Assembly (NCBI GenBank): GCA_963772845.1
Contig: CAVYYW010000014.1
Location: 1,550,001 to 1,614,000, forward strand
Source of the DNA: CAVYYW01 sp963772845
Lineage (GTDB): Bacteria > Bacillota > Bacilli > Bacillales > Sporolactobacillaceae
Direction: 5' to 3'
DNA: 64,000 nt
Below the pieces are notes generated by a model. The model was given only the letters and a program-made list of their open reading frames with translations, searched no databases and was not told the DNA's origin. Within the stretch, counting starts at the first letter, position 1. Each line of letters opens with the position of its first letter. Shown here one piece after another: positions 18,480 to 27,929 of the stretch. The translations under genes were made by a program, and so were the position numbers.

Positions 18480-19690
18480 TTAATAATCGAACCAGATTGA
18501 TAGGACAGAACCCCGCCTTTATAAATCCGCGTCCCAAAGAAAAGCAGAATAATAATGGAGATAATCATTATAATGATGGATAGGCCGATCTCCCATATTG
18601 GAAGCGTCAGCATCCCCACTCTTAAAAACATGATCATAGGAGTGAAAAAAGGAATAAAAGATGTAACCGTAATAAAGGTGCCATCAGGATTTGACAACCC
18701 GTAAATCGCGATAAAAAACGCTACCATAACAAGCATTGTAATTGGGGCCATCGCTTGATTAACATCCTCAACTCTGCTGACTAGTGAACCAACCATGGCA
18801 AGCATGGTAGCATAAAAGAAATAACCAAGCAGAAAAAATACGACCGCATAAATGACTGTTCCGACCGGCAGATGCTTGAAATTAAGGAATTGGGCAACCG
18901 CTCCTGCTCCGCCGTTTTTTCCACCTAGTTTAATAGATAGATAACCAACTAGAATAAAAATAGCATACTGAGTCAGACCCAATAAACCAATTGCTAATAT
19001 TTTACCTAGCATATGTTTTACCGGAGAGACACTGGAGATGATAAGCTCCATGACTCTTGAAGACTTCTCAGTCGCAATTTCCATGGCAATCATGCTCCCA
19101 TAAAGCAGCACTGTCATATAAATTAACAGAACGAGGACGTATACAATGACCCGCGCCTGGTTAAGCTCCTTCTCATTTTTTGCAGTCTTATCAAGCGCAT
19201 GCTTAGTAAACTGAACCGGTGATGACACCTTGGCTACTTTTTCAGGATTAAGTCCAAGATTTTGTGTAGCCATCATAATTTTTAATTGCTGAAGAGATTG
19301 CTGAATTTTAGAGCTTGTCGTTTCGTCCGTTATTTTCATTGCATAATATCGTGCGGAAGGAAGATTGTCTTTTTCATTAAGAACAACATAGCCTTGATAG
19401 GTATCCTTTTGCACAGCTTTTTTGGCATCACTTTCTGACTTGCTGTATGCAATCAGCTTTAAGTTGTCCTCTTTTTTTTCTGTCATCGCCTTTAAAGGCT
19501 TATATAAAGTACCTGACTGGTCAATAACCGCTATTTTTGTTTGCTTATTTTGGTCAAAAAGCGAGATGATTCGATCAATATTTGTTGCTCCAATAAGAAT
19601 GATTAATGATAATACCGTTGTGATAATAAATGGCTTGGAACGAAATTTGGTCAGGTAAGTATGAGACAGGATGATCCAAAATTTATCCAT
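18440..19690 (-). CDS. yhaP: ABC transporter permease YhaP (NatB-like)
   Basis: A 416-residue protein: one N-terminal membrane helix, a large extracytoplasmic domain, then a cluster of five or six helices. This is the ABC2/NatB-type exporter layout. I chose the ATG at 19690 (MDKFWIILSHTYLTKF), which matches the family N-terminus and overlaps the yhaQ stop by 8 nt. The last residues run into DNA that also looks like an insertion-sequence remnant, so the C-terminus may be slightly altered. Confidence 0.88.
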   Translation of the reverse strand: MDKFWIILSHTYLTKFRSKPFIITTVLSLIILIGATNIDRIISLFDQNKQTKIAVIDQSGTLYKPLKAMTEKKEDNLKLIAYSKSESDAKKAVQKDTYQGYVVLNEKDNLPSARYYAMKITDETTSSKIQQSLQQLKIMMATQNLGLNPEKVAKVSSPVQFTKHALDKTAKNEKELNQARVIVYVLVLLIYMTVLLYGSMIAMEIATEKSSRVMELIISSVSPVKHMLGKILAIGLLGLTQYAIFILVGYLSIKLGGKNGGAGAVAQFLNFKHLPVGTVIYAVVFFLLGYFFYATMLAMVGSLVSRVEDVNQAMAPITMLVMVAFFIAIYGLSNPDGTFITVTSFIPFFTPMIMFLRVGMLTLPIWEIGLSIIIMIISIIILLFFGTRIYKGGVLSYQSGSIIKLVKSAVKMSRHS

Positions 19691-20582
19691 TAGCGCCACC
19701 CACCTTGTCAATAAAAATATCGTTTAATGATGGTTCCTGAATCATGAAGCTTCTTACAAAACCTTTATTCGAGATAGAATGGAAGACTTCCTGCGAAACT
19801 GCCTCACTTTGAATATTGAGTACAGTCCCCCTCTGATCCTCTTTAATACCCGTCACCCCGGGAATATCCAAAAGATAGTTTGTATCAAAGTCCACATTAA
19901 TTAAAAGGGTTCGCTCATCGTAAGACGCCTTAATGTCTTTAAGGCTTCCAGAAACCAGCGGCACCCCATGATCCATGATACACAGGTTCTCACACAGCTC
20001 TTCGACATGGTCCATTCTATGGCTGGAAAATATGATAGACGTTCCTTGATTCTTAAGCTCTAATACCGCCCGTTTTAAAAGTTCAACGTTGACAGGATCT
20101 AAGCCGGAAAACGGTTCATCCAATATAAGAAGCTTAGGACGGTGGAGCACCGCAGCAATAAATTGAATTTTTTGCTGGTTCCCTTTCGACAGTTCATCTA
20201 CTTTTTTATCATAATACTCAGGAACACCAAATGCATCCAGCCACTTTTTTAACTCTCTTTCTGACTGGTGACGAGACATCCCTCTTAATTTCCCAAGAAA
20301 TGTTACCTGTTCATTGACTTTTTGCTTTGGGTACAGGCCTCTTTCCTCAGGCAGATAACCGATCATTGAACTCTCATTATAACTAATCTTATTGCCGTTC
20401 CATCTGACCTCCCCGCTGGTCGGTTTAATCAGATCCAATATCATTCGGAAAGTCGTCGTTTTTCCAGCTCCATTGGCCCCTAGAAATCCGAACATCTGCT
20501 TTTCGGGAATCTCCAAAGACAGATGGTCAACTGCCGTATAGCTGCCAAACCGCTTGACAACATCCTTCATTATTAATGTCAT
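19683..20582 (-). CDS. yhaQ: ABC transporter ATP-binding protein YhaQ (NatA-like)
   Basis: A 299-residue ABC ATPase with Walker A GANGAGKTT, signature LSKGNQQKIQF and Walker B LLILDEPFSGLDP. A C-terminal extension of about 80 residues is typical of NatA-type exporters. It pairs with the YhaP permease, whose start its stop overlaps. NatAB-type pumps export ions or toxic compounds; the substrate of YhaPQ is not established. It heads the leftward block yhaQ-yhaP. Confidence 0.88.
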   Translation of the reverse strand: MTLIMKDVVKRFGSYTAVDHLSLEIPEKQMFGFLGANGAGKTTTFRMILDLIKPTSGEVRWNGNKISYNESSMIGYLPEERGLYPKQKVNEQVTFLGKLRGMSRHQSERELKKWLDAFGVPEYYDKKVDELSKGNQQKIQFIAAVLHRPKLLILDEPFSGLDPVNVELLKRAVLELKNQGTSIIFSSHRMDHVEELCENLCIMDHGVPLVSGSLKDIKASYDERTLLINVDFDTNYLLDIPGVTGIKEDQRGTVLNIQSEAVSQEVFHSISNKGFVRSFMIQEPSLNDIFIDKVGGANG

Positions 20583-20787
20583 GTATGTACCTCCAACCTT
20601 CAGTGTTCTATTGATGATATGCTTAGTAACATGAATTGATCATTCATAAGTCCTTTATTAATTATAACGAATGAACAAGCTATTGGTTCCCTATAATAGA
20701 ATTTATTTAAGAAAAGAAGGATTTTGAACGCGTATATGAGAATGTAGTAATATTGCAGAAGAATTCAATTCAAAAGGAGCTGCCTCT

Positions 20788-20973
20788 ATGACTAAATACA
20801 CCATAACTGTTTACGAGAAAGATGGTAAGAAACTGCTGGAAGAAACGTTTGAAGCAAAAGATGATCATGAAGGCAGACAGCTTGGCGAAAAAAAGTTAGA
20901 GGAAAACGGATATCATAGCCATACAAGCCGTGTAACTTCCGAAAAGGGCAAGCTTGTTCACTTCCATCGCTAA
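20788..20973 (+). CDS. yhzD: YhzD-like small protein
   Basis: A 61-residue soluble protein (TITVYEKDGKKLLEETFEA...GKLVHFHR) matching the YhzD family of unknown function, which lies near yhaQ in B. subtilis. The ribosome site AAAGGAGCTG precedes the ATG. It has its own terminator at 20988-21020. Confidence 0.75.
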   Translation: MTKYTITVYEKDGKKLLEETFEAKDDHEGRQLGEKKLEENGYHSHTSRVTSEKGKLVHFHR

Positions 20974-20987
20974 GAACTGCTATCTGA

Positions 20988-21020
20988 AGCGATAAACCTT
21001 GAGTGGGTTTATCGCTTTTT
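20988..21020 (+). terminator. yhzD terminator
   Basis: AGCGATAAACC / GGTTTATCGCT stem with loop TTGAGTG, then Ts. Confidence 0.88.
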
Positions 21021-21031
21021 ACATCCTCTAT

Positions 21032-21679
21032 TCAGCTTCGCCCTTCCCACTCACTATGAAAATTCTCAAGATACGTTTCGAGACGTTGATGCCTCTGTTT
21101 CGCCAACTTTTTACCGTAGTTTGTATTCATCCTATCCTTAAGCTGAAGCAGCTTTTCATAAAAATGATGAACCGCATTCGATTTGCCATTCCGGTAGTCC
21201 TCTACTGTCATCGTATCCCTGACAGAAAAACCTGGCTCATAAATAGGCTGGCCTTTCGAACCTGAATAAGCAAATGTGCGAGCAATTCCAATAGCACCTA
21301 TCGCATCAAGACGGTCAGCATCCTGTACAATTTCTGCTTCTTTTGAAGTAACAGGTCCCCCATTGCCCCCTTTAAATGAAATTGTTGTTATGATTTCTAA
21401 AATTAACTCGCTTTCTTTTGTCGGAACACCGTGCTCATCCAAAAAGAGTTTAACCTCCCGTTCTGCGTCCTCCTCATTCTCGACTAATTTATCATCAATC
21501 ACATCATGCAAAAGACTCGCCATGGTGCATACCCAGACGTCAGCGACTTCTGCAGCCGCTATTTTTTCAGCCATCTGACGGACTCGGTGGATATGCCACC
21601 AGTCATGCCCACTACTGTCCCCCTCCAGTTTTTCTTTAACAAATTCCTCTGTTGCCATTATCACGCTTTGTTTATCCAT
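21032..21679 (-). CDS. HD-domain phosphohydrolase (YpgQ/YedJ-like)
   Basis: A 215-residue metal-dependent HD hydrolase: GHDWWHIHRV near residue 20, LLHDVIDDK near 55 and a later QDADRLDAIGAIG. This matches YpgQ of B. subtilis and YedJ of E. coli, members of which hydrolyse nucleotides. I chose the ATG at 21679 after ATGGAGGCG; the upstream frame start at 21736 lacks a ribosome site. It is divergent from the cystine-type importer. Confidence 0.85.
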   Translation of the reverse strand: MDKQSVIMATEEFVKEKLEGDSSGHDWWHIHRVRQMAEKIAAAEVADVWVCTMASLLHDVIDDKLVENEEDAEREVKLFLDEHGVPTKESELILEIITTISFKGGNGGPVTSKEAEIVQDADRLDAIGAIGIARTFAYSGSKGQPIYEPGFSVRDTMTVEDYRNGKSNAVHHFYEKLLQLKDRMNTNYGKKLAKQRHQRLETYLENFHSEWEGRS

Positions 21680-21825
21680 TTTTCGCCTCCATTTAGAATG
21701 AATCTTTTTTAATAGGATAAAATAATTTGAAAACACAGGATTAATAGACTATTTTCAAGCTGATCAAACATCTTGACTATTCTGGCACAGCATACTAAAC
21801 TGATAAAGATTTAAAAACATTAATT

Positions 21826-21839
21826 CCGATAAGAATAGT
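21826..21839. promoter_or_regulatory. Inverted repeat in the tcyA-like leader, possible operator
   Basis: ATTCCGATAAGAAT lies just upstream of the ribosome site. A TTGACT (21773-21778), 17-nt spacer and TAAACT could form the promoter further upstream. A sulfur-responsive repressor such as CymR would be the natural candidate, but the match is not specific. Confidence 0.3.
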
Positions 21840-21851
21840 GGGGGATATTCA

Positions 21852-22649
21852 ATGAGAAAAGCAATTATGTTAATTATATCCGTGATGCTTGTTTCCATGT
21901 TAGCAGCTTGCGGTTCAGACAGCTCAGGAAATAAGTCATCAAGCAGCACGTTATATGGAAAAGTAAAAAAACAAGGTGTTTTAACGATCGGCACTGAAGG
22001 TGTTTATGCTCCTTTTACTTATCACGATAAGTCCGGAAAACTCACTGGTTTTGATGTGGAAATCGCAAGAGAAGTCGCAAAGCGAATCGGTGTCAAACCA
22101 AAATTTGTTGAAACAAAATGGGACGGCATGATTGCCGGTCTTGATGCCAAACGCTTTGATATGGTGGCCAATGAAGTCGCCATCCGTCCTTCACGTCAAA
22201 AAAAGTATGATTTTTCAGATCCATATATTCAGTCTAAAGCTGTATTGATTGTTAAACAAGATAATAATGAAATCAAAACATTTGATGACCTGAAAGGAAA
22301 GAAGGTCGGCCAATCCTTAGACAGCAATTACCGTAAAGTTGCAGAAGCACATGGGGCAACAAACACAGTCGTCGATGGGTTTAATCAGTCCGTCGATTTA
22401 CTGACGTCTGGCCGTATTGATGCAACTATCAATGACAGCCTTTCATACCTTGACTTAAAACATACTCGTCCTGACCTGCCTATTAAAAGTGTTGATTCAG
22501 AAAAAAATGCGACAAAAAATGCGTTTCTTTTTAGAAAAGGGAGCGATCAGCTTGTAAAGAAGGTAAATAAAGCCCTAGCTGATATGCACAAAGACGGCAC
22601 TTATCTAAAAATATCTAAAAAATATTTCGGTACAGATGTATCTAAGTAA
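21852..22649 (+). CDS. Amino-acid (L-cystine) ABC transporter substrate-binding lipoprotein, TcyA/YxeM-like
   Basis: A 265-residue lipoprotein with lipobox LAAC and Cys20. The SBP_bac_3 fold shows GVLTIGTEGVYAPFTY and FDVEIAREVAKRIGV near the N-terminus and ends KISKKYFGTDVSK, very like B. subtilis TcyA. It captures a polar amino acid, most likely cystine, outside the membrane. It is the first gene of a three-gene importer operon, with the permease 19 nt downstream. Cystine specificity is by similarity. Confidence 0.85.
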   Translation: MRKAIMLIISVMLVSMLAACGSDSSGNKSSSSTLYGKVKKQGVLTIGTEGVYAPFTYHDKSGKLTGFDVEIAREVAKRIGVKPKFVETKWDGMIAGLDAKRFDMVANEVAIRPSRQKKYDFSDPYIQSKAVLIVKQDNNEIKTFDDLKGKKVGQSLDSNYRKVAEAHGATNTVVDGFNQSVDLLTSGRIDATINDSLSYLDLKHTRPDLPIKSVDSEKNATKNAFLFRKGSDQLVKKVNKALADMHKDGTYLKISKKYFGTDVSK

Positions 22650-22668
22650 TGATTCGAGGCGATAAACG

Positions 22669-23346
22669 TTGAGCGATCGTACACAAACAATTATCACCCT
22701 GCTGCTTCATTCTTTTTGGCCAATTTTAAAGGCTGGGCTGGAATTCACGATTCCACTAACCTTAATAGCCTTTGTATTAGGACTTATCCTTGCCTTTTTA
22801 ACGGCATTAGCACGGTTATCATCTATTAAGCCGCTTATTGGAATTGCCCAGTTCTACGTGTGGGTCTTCAGAGGAACCCCTCTTCTTGTTCAATTATTTA
22901 TCATTTTTTATGGTCTGCCAAGCGTAGGATTAACGCTTAAGCCCTTTACGGCAGCGGTTATCGGTTTTACACTCAATATGGGTGCTTACAATTCAGAGAT
23001 CTTAAGAGCAGCCATAGCTTCGATTGATAAAGGCCAATGGGAAGCGGCTTTTTCGATAAGCATGTCAAAAAAACAGGCAATGAGACGAATTATCCTTCCA
23101 CAAGCAGCCCGTGTCTCCGTACCGCCGCTTGGGAACTCATTTATAAGTCTTGTAAAAGATACGTCGCTTGCAGCAACAATCACCCTGACAGAATTATTCC
23201 AAAAGGGGCAGCAAATTGCTTCGGTAGCATATGAGCCCCTTTGGATGTATATTGAAGTAGCTGTTATCTATTTAATATTCAGCTCTGTTCTTAGTTATCT
23301 GCAAACAAAATTCGAAGTTCGCTTCGAACGGCATGTCTCAAATTAA
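22669..23346 (+). CDS. Amino-acid ABC transporter permease, TcyB-like
   Basis: A 225-residue polytopic membrane protein of the HisM/GlnP family. The EAA loop reads EAAFSISMSKKQAMRRIILPQA, and about five helices are visible. The start is a TTG at 22669 after CGAGGCG. It lies between the binding protein and the ATPase of the same importer, 11 nt before the ATPase. It forms the membrane channel for cystine-type amino acids. Confidence 0.87.
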   Translation: MSDRTQTIITLLLHSFWPILKAGLEFTIPLTLIAFVLGLILAFLTALARLSSIKPLIGIAQFYVWVFRGTPLLVQLFIIFYGLPSVGLTLKPFTAAVIGFTLNMGAYNSEILRAAIASIDKGQWEAAFSISMSKKQAMRRIILPQAARVSVPPLGNSFISLVKDTSLAATITLTELFQKGQQIASVAYEPLWMYIEVAVIYLIFSSVLSYLQTKFEVRFERHVSN

Positions 23347-23357
23347 CGGAGGTCCCT

Positions 23358-24108
23358 ATGATAAATGTTGAAAACCTTCATAAAAAATTTGGGGAACTCG
23401 AGGTACTTAAAGGAATCGATCTCCATATTGATAAGGGGCAGACGACCGTTGTGATCGGCCCGTCCGGCTCTGGAAAAACCACCCTCCTCCGCTGTTTAAA
23501 CCTTTTGGAACAGCCAGATCAGGGAATCGGTCAGAATCGGCGACAAAGAAGTCACGTTTCTGCCAAATAAAAAACTGAAATCACATGAAATCACTGGATT
23601 AAGGAAACAAACTGGGATGGTTTTTCAAGGCTATCATCTCTTTCCTCATATGACTGCCCTTGAAAACGTTATGGAAGGGCTTGTCATTGTACAGAAACGA
23701 ACGAAAAAAGCAGCTCGTGATCACGCTTTAACTCTTTTGGAAAAGGTTGGCCTGAAATCCAGGGCAGATAATTATCCAAACCAGCTGTCAGGGGGTCAGC
23801 AGCAACGGGTTGGAATTGCTAGAGCATTAGCTATGGATCCAGATGTTATGCTGTTTGATGAACCCACTTCTGCACTCGATCCGGAACTTGTTGGTGAGGT
23901 ACTGAAAGTCATGAAAGACCTTTCCAATGAAGGAATGACAATGGTCGTTGTCAGCCATGAAATGGGCTTTGCCAGAGATGTCTCTGACCAGGTTATCTTT
24001 ATGGATGATGGTCAGATCATTGAAAAAGGCACGCCTTCCTATGTATTTGGAGAAAGTACGAACCCGAGGACACGTCAATTCTTGAATAAAATCACTGAAA
24101 ACGAATAA
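23358..24108 (+). pseudogene. Amino-acid ABC transporter ATPase, TcyC-like, interrupted by one +1 frameshift
   Basis: Two frames give a complete ABC ATPase of 249 residues: Walker A GPSGSGKTT, Q-loop [12 protein letters not shown], signature [14 protein letters not shown] and Walker [13 protein letters not shown]. An extra A near 23524 (GGAATC) breaks the frame. Removing it reads [19 protein letters not shown]. It is the energising subunit of the importer and is closed by a terminator. Both halves are conserved at full quality, so a sequencing error is likely. Confidence 0.87.
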
Positions 24109-24121
24109 CACCATCGGCGAA

Positions 24122-24156
24122 AGACTGTTGAGAAATATCTCAATGGTCTTTTTTTA
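24122..24156 (+). terminator. Terminator of the cystine-type importer operon
   Basis: AGACTGTTGAGA / TCTCAATGGTCT imperfect stem (one T-G pair) followed by about seven Ts. Confidence 0.8.
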
Positions 24157-24239
24157 ATTTTCAAATAAACTGCTTCCTCCTAATCACAGAGCGTGACGTG
24201 TTGTCCGGGGTCTCGCTTGGAACGCTGAGGAGGGATACT

Positions 24240-24445
24240 TTAAAATATGTAGGTTTAAAAGAAAAAATTGCAGTCGCTATTGCTGAAGAGGGTCGTGAAG
24301 AACCTAGATATTTTGGAATGATTCCCCATACGGATACAGCCATTAGGAAATTAGTCAATAAACTTGGAGATCCTAACATTCTTCGAGAATGCTACGAAGC
24401 TGGCCCAACTGGATACCCATTAAACAGAGGAGCTTTACTTTCATT
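24240..24445 (+). mobile_element. IS110-family transposase N-terminal remnant
   Basis: The frame KYVGLKEKIAVAIAEEG... continues into a GDP..LRECYEAGPTGY block, the hallmark of the DEDD N-terminal domain of IS110 transposases. It is cut short at both ends and runs into mosaic-repeat DNA at about 24445. The first catalytic block is shortened (GLKEKIA where GLDVSKEKIA is expected). No C-terminal domain is present, so it is inactive. Confidence 0.75.
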
Positions 24446-24615
24446 TGGCGTTCATAAGTTGATTGAAGCGTAAGGTGCGAGACTCCCACGGGAATAGCAC
24501 GCGTCCGAAGATCCACTTTGGCACAATAGAGACCACGCCAAAGTTAGCTGAGGCCGTGCCCGTGGAAAGCGAGCAGCCTAGAGCGGAAAGCAACAACCAA
24601 ATCTACCGGGGGAAC
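24446..24615 (+). repeat. Mosaic interspersed repeat, copy 3 (fused to the IS110 remnant)
   Basis: TTGATTGAAGCG followed by the core with GCGTCCGAAGATCCACTTTG and GCCAAAGTTAGCTGAGGC, ending near a degenerate ATTCAGTGCC at 24611. Confidence 0.85.
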
Positions 24616-24703
24616 TTATTCAGTGCCCTCATCCACAAGCCTCCTCATGTCACAGGGTGTGCTGACTTTAGCCGAGTTGAGTCACCAAGTAATTCTCAAG
24701 CAC

Positions 24704-24736
24704 AAAAAAGAGTGTGGAGGTTTCTCCACACTCTTT
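24704..24736 (-). terminator. gntP-side terminator
   Basis: AAAGAGTGTGGAG / CTCCACACTCTTT stem; on the minus strand a run of Ts follows. Confidence 0.85.
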
Positions 24737-24768
24737 CACCCCATAAAGGGCATGTTCAATTAGTTTTA

Positions 24769-26100
24769 TTAAACGATTGCATTCAGAATTAATACCATGC
24801 CGAATGCCACAAAGGATAGCAAGGTTTCAAGAACCGTCCATGTTTTGAACGTTTCTTTTACCGTTAATCCAAGGTACTCTCTTACTAGCCAGAAGCCTGC
24901 GTCATTAACGTGTGACAGCATGAGTGATCCTGCACCAGTTGCGATAACGAGCAATTCCAGGTTTACACCTGACATGTGTGCAACGATCGGTGCGACGATT
25001 CCTGCTGCAGTTGTCAACGATACCGTTGCTGAACCTGTGGCAACACGGATCAGACCTGCGACAACAAAGGCTAGGACAATTGGTGAAAGGGACATGCTTT
25101 GTGACATGTGTGCAATAGAATCACCAACACCGCTATCAATAAGTATTTGTTTAAATCCGCCGCCTGCACCAATGATTAGAATAATTGAACCAATTGGAAG
25201 CAGACATTCATCGGTTAATTTCTTAATGTAATTTTTGTCTTTGCCTTGTTTAATTCCAAGGAAATAGAATGCTGCTAAACATGAAATTAGAAGCGCAATC
25301 ACCGGGCTACCGATAAATACGAAGAATTTCGTTAAACCGTCCGGTAATGAAAGATATGGTGCTATAACAGCTATTAAAATTAAGATAATCGGTAGTAAAA
25401 TATTAAAGAAAGAAAGACCAGTCGTTGGTAACTTCTCAGGCATTTCCTCCGCTTTTACAACACGTGGCTCTCCAATCGGAATAACTCGTTTTTGAACCCA
25501 CATAGCAAACAACGGTCCTGCAATGATTGCTGAAGGAATTGCAACAATAAGTGCGTAAAGAAGAACCCCGCCAATACTTGCATGATAAAAGCCAATGGCT
25601 GCGATTGCGCCTGGATGCGGTGGTACAATCCCGTGAACGATTGACAGTCCAGCAAGAACCGGCAATGCAATTAATAAAATATTTTGTTTAGTCGTCTTAC
25701 GAATGGATACAACTAAAGGAAGTAAAATGACGACACCTACTTCAAAAAATACCGGAAGACCGATAATGAAACCTGTCAGAAGCATAGCCCACGGCAATTT
25801 CTTTGGTCCAAATGTTCGAACAAAGAAATTAGCAACTTGTAACCCTGCGCCAGAGTCCGACATCAACTTACCTAAGATCGCTCCTAACGCCAGAATACCT
25901 ACTAGGTAACCAAGTGTATTTCCCACACCAGTTTGATAAGCTCCTGCGATTTTGTCCAATGAAAGACCAGACAGAACCGCTAAGAACAAACTTGCAACTG
26001 TTAAGCTGATAAAGGCATGCCATCTCCACCATGTTACGCCAAGGATGACAATAACAACTGCCAATAAGGTAATGATTAACCGATAAACATCAAGATTCAT
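24769..26100 (-). CDS. GntP family gluconate:H+ symporter
   Basis: A 443-residue, 12-helix permease of the GntP family, which imports gluconate and related sugar acids with protons. Motifs include GSATVSLTTAAGI and LMLSHVNDAGFWLV. I chose the ATG at 26100 (MNLDVYRL) after GAAGGGGTTGG. It is the last gene of the leftward dga-like cluster and is probably its importer. The substrate is then likely D-glucosaminate, an N-acyl derivative, or a related aldonate rather than gluconate itself. Confidence 0.88.
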   Translation of the reverse strand: MNLDVYRLIITLLAVVIVILGVTWWRWHAFISLTVASLFLAVLSGLSLDKIAGAYQTGVGNTLGYLVGILALGAILGKLMSDSGAGLQVANFFVRTFGPKKLPWAMLLTGFIIGLPVFFEVGVVILLPLVVSIRKTTKQNILLIALPVLAGLSIVHGIVPPHPGAIAAIGFYHASIGGVLLYALIVAIPSAIIAGPLFAMWVQKRVIPIGEPRVVKAEEMPEKLPTTGLSFFNILLPIILILIAVIAPYLSLPDGLTKFFVFIGSPVIALLISCLAAFYFLGIKQGKDKNYIKKLTDECLLPIGSIILIIGAGGGFKQILIDSGVGDSIAHMSQSMSLSPIVLAFVVAGLIRVATGSATVSLTTAAGIVAPIVAHMSGVNLELLVIATGAGSLMLSHVNDAGFWLVREYLGLTVKETFKTWTVLETLLSFVAFGMVLILNAIV

Positions 26101-26183
26101 TTTTTCCAACCCCTTCTCTAGCAACCGCTTTCAATTTTAGTTATAAATGCAACTCTTATACTATACCATTTCTGAGCGCCCGC

Positions 26184-26903
26184 TCATAGTCCATAATTCA
26201 CAATATATTGCTGAATTTCAGTATTATAAAATCCTTCGCTAAATTCAATCACCTCCTCAGAGTCATTATATGAATAGCGTAAGCGCTTTAATAAAGGCGC
26301 ATTCGCTTTATTTATTTTCAACAGTGCCTCTATTTTCTGAGGCGCCACCCCCACAGAAAACTGATCTCTGAAATTCTCAAGGTGAATTTGGTTTTCTTCA
26401 ATAAGATCATATAGAGAACGGCTGTTTAAGTCCTCAGGTTCAAGATCCTTCATCTGTTCAGGTTTTAAATAATGTGTGTAATGAATATAAGGGATATCAT
26501 CCAAATAGTACAAACGCTCAATCTTCACACACTTGCTGCCGAATAATTGATGGATCTCTGACTCCTTTTGATTCTCTATTATCTCAATACTAAGGAGCTT
26601 CCGCTGAACACGGTGGCCTTGTTCAACTAAAATTTCTGTGAACCGCTTCCCCTTTGAAAGTTTTGCAGTCGACTTATTTTGGATAACCTTCGTCCCTTTG
26701 CCGCTTTTTTTTTCAAGATACCCTTCTTGAACAAGCTCTTGAATCGCATTACGGATGGTTATTTTGCTGACATTAAATTCACTTTCCAATTGGGGTTCAG
26801 AGGGAATATTCATTTCAATGGGATATACCCCGTGTAAAATACGGTCTTTAAGAATATTTTTTATTTGTAAATATAATGGCCCTTTCTTCCGGGACACGTT
26901 CAT
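26184..26903 (-). CDS. GntR family transcriptional regulator with UTRA domain
   Basis: A 239-residue regulator: winged helix at 5-72 (GPLYLQIKNILKDRI...IPSEPQLESEFNVSKITIRNAI) and a UTRA ligand-binding domain from about 90. It lies inside the sugar-acid operon, between the kinase and the permease, and most likely regulates that operon in response to a pathway intermediate. Palindromes at 30931-30945 and 31002-31013 are candidate operators. Confidence 0.88.
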   Translation of the reverse strand: MNVSRKKGPLYLQIKNILKDRILHGVYPIEMNIPSEPQLESEFNVSKITIRNAIQELVQEGYLEKKSGKGTKVIQNKSTAKLSKGKRFTEILVEQGHRVQRKLLSIEIIENQKESEIHQLFGSKCVKIERLYYLDDIPYIHYTHYLKPEQMKDLEPEDLNSRSLYDLIEENQIHLENFRDQFSVGVAPQKIEALLKINKANAPLLKRLRYSYNDSEEVIEFSEGFYNTEIQQYIVNYGL

Positions 26904-26912
26904 TGCAATCCA

Positions 26913-27929
26913 CTACCTTTCCACATCACCCACCGGCCCAGTCATCGCACGCAAAATTTCCTCTTCTGTTGAGATAGGTGTATCTCCAGAGACGGTATGC
27001 GCAAGCATCCCCGCCGCTGCAGCAAATGCCACTGTTTTTTCCGGCGTGAACTTCTGAGACTCTCCATGAATAATGCCACTGGTGAATGCATCGCCCGCCC
27101 CGATTCTATCATAGACCATAAATGTATGCTCACTAGAAAAGGAAAATGTTTTCTTCTTATATAAATATCCTTTTAAAGAGTGCGTATGGTCGCCATTTAC
27201 GGATCGGTGTGTACCAGCTATTACTGAGATATTAAATTTTTTTGCCACCGCTGGAATTAGATCGATGAGCTGTTCTTCAGGATCTTCTTTATCGGTCTTC
27301 ATTCCTAGAATAAACATTGCATCTTTTTCATTCATCATCACAATGTCTGCCAGTTGAAGCATTTTTTCATAATGATGTTTGGCACGTGAATAGCCGTCAT
27401 CACCCCAAAGTGCGGGACGATAATTACAATCAAATACAACGGTCTTGCCATTGTTTTTTACCGCTTCTGCAAAAGCTATCATGTGATGTCGAACGGACTC
27501 ATTCATGGCCAAGGAAATGCCGCAAAAATGCGCAACATCAATTTGTTTTGCTGCCTGTTCAAACCCATAAGCATCTTCAGGTGCTGTATTGAAGCTGCTT
27601 TCTGGGCGATTGGTATACGTGACGCGTCCAGGTCGCGGACCGAATCCGTTCTCTAAAAAGTACATGCCTATCGTATTTCCGCCACGTTTAACAAAAGGCG
27701 TCATAATCCCAAGCTTCTTTAAGTAAGATAAAGCAGCCTCACCCAGCGGGTTCAACGGCAGCCGCGTGATCAAATAGCCAATATGGCCAAAACGTGAAAG
27801 AGCAGATGTGACATTTACCCCGGTTCCGGAAAATGTATAGTTTAATGTGCTGGCCTGTGAAAGGCTTTCATAACCCGGTACCTGAAGCCGCATCATTACT
27901 TCTCCGAAGGCAGCGATACGTTTAGACAT
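26913..27929 (-). CDS. PfkB family sugar kinase, probable 2-dehydro-3-deoxygluconate kinase
   Basis: A 338-residue ribokinase-type enzyme with GEVMMRL at the N-terminus and catalytic GAGDAFTSG near residue 265. It resembles KdgK, which phosphorylates KDG to KDPG. The start ATG at 27929 overlaps the aldolase stop. Next to a KDPG-type aldolase, a free-acid kinase implies that the upstream lyase acts on an unphosphorylated sugar acid. Confidence 0.85.
   Translation of the reverse strand: MSKRIAAFGEVMMRLQVPGYESLSQASTLNYTFSGTGVNVTSALSRFGHIGYLITRLPLNPLGEAALSYLKKLGIMTPFVKRGGNTIGMYFLENGFGPRPGRVTYTNRPESSFNTAPEDAYGFEQAAKQIDVAHFCGISLAMNESVRHHMIAFAEAVKNNGKTVVFDCNYRPALWGDDGYSRAKHHYEKMLQLADIVMMNEKDAMFILGMKTDKEDPEEQLIDLIPAVAKKFNISVIAGTHRSVNGDHTHSLKGYLYKKKTFSFSSEHTFMVYDRIGAGDAFTSGIIHGESQKFTPEKTVAFAAAAGMLAHTVSGDTPISTEEEILRAMTGPVGDVER

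Noticed and set aside
21740..21850. Riboswitch or T-box upstream of the cystine-type importer
   Set aside because: The leader is too short (about 60 nt) and has no T-box word or SAM-type fold.
23524..23530. Programmed frameshifting as an explanation for the broken genes
   Set aside because: No slippery heptamer or downstream pseudoknot is common to the seven sites, and the affected families are not known to use recoding.
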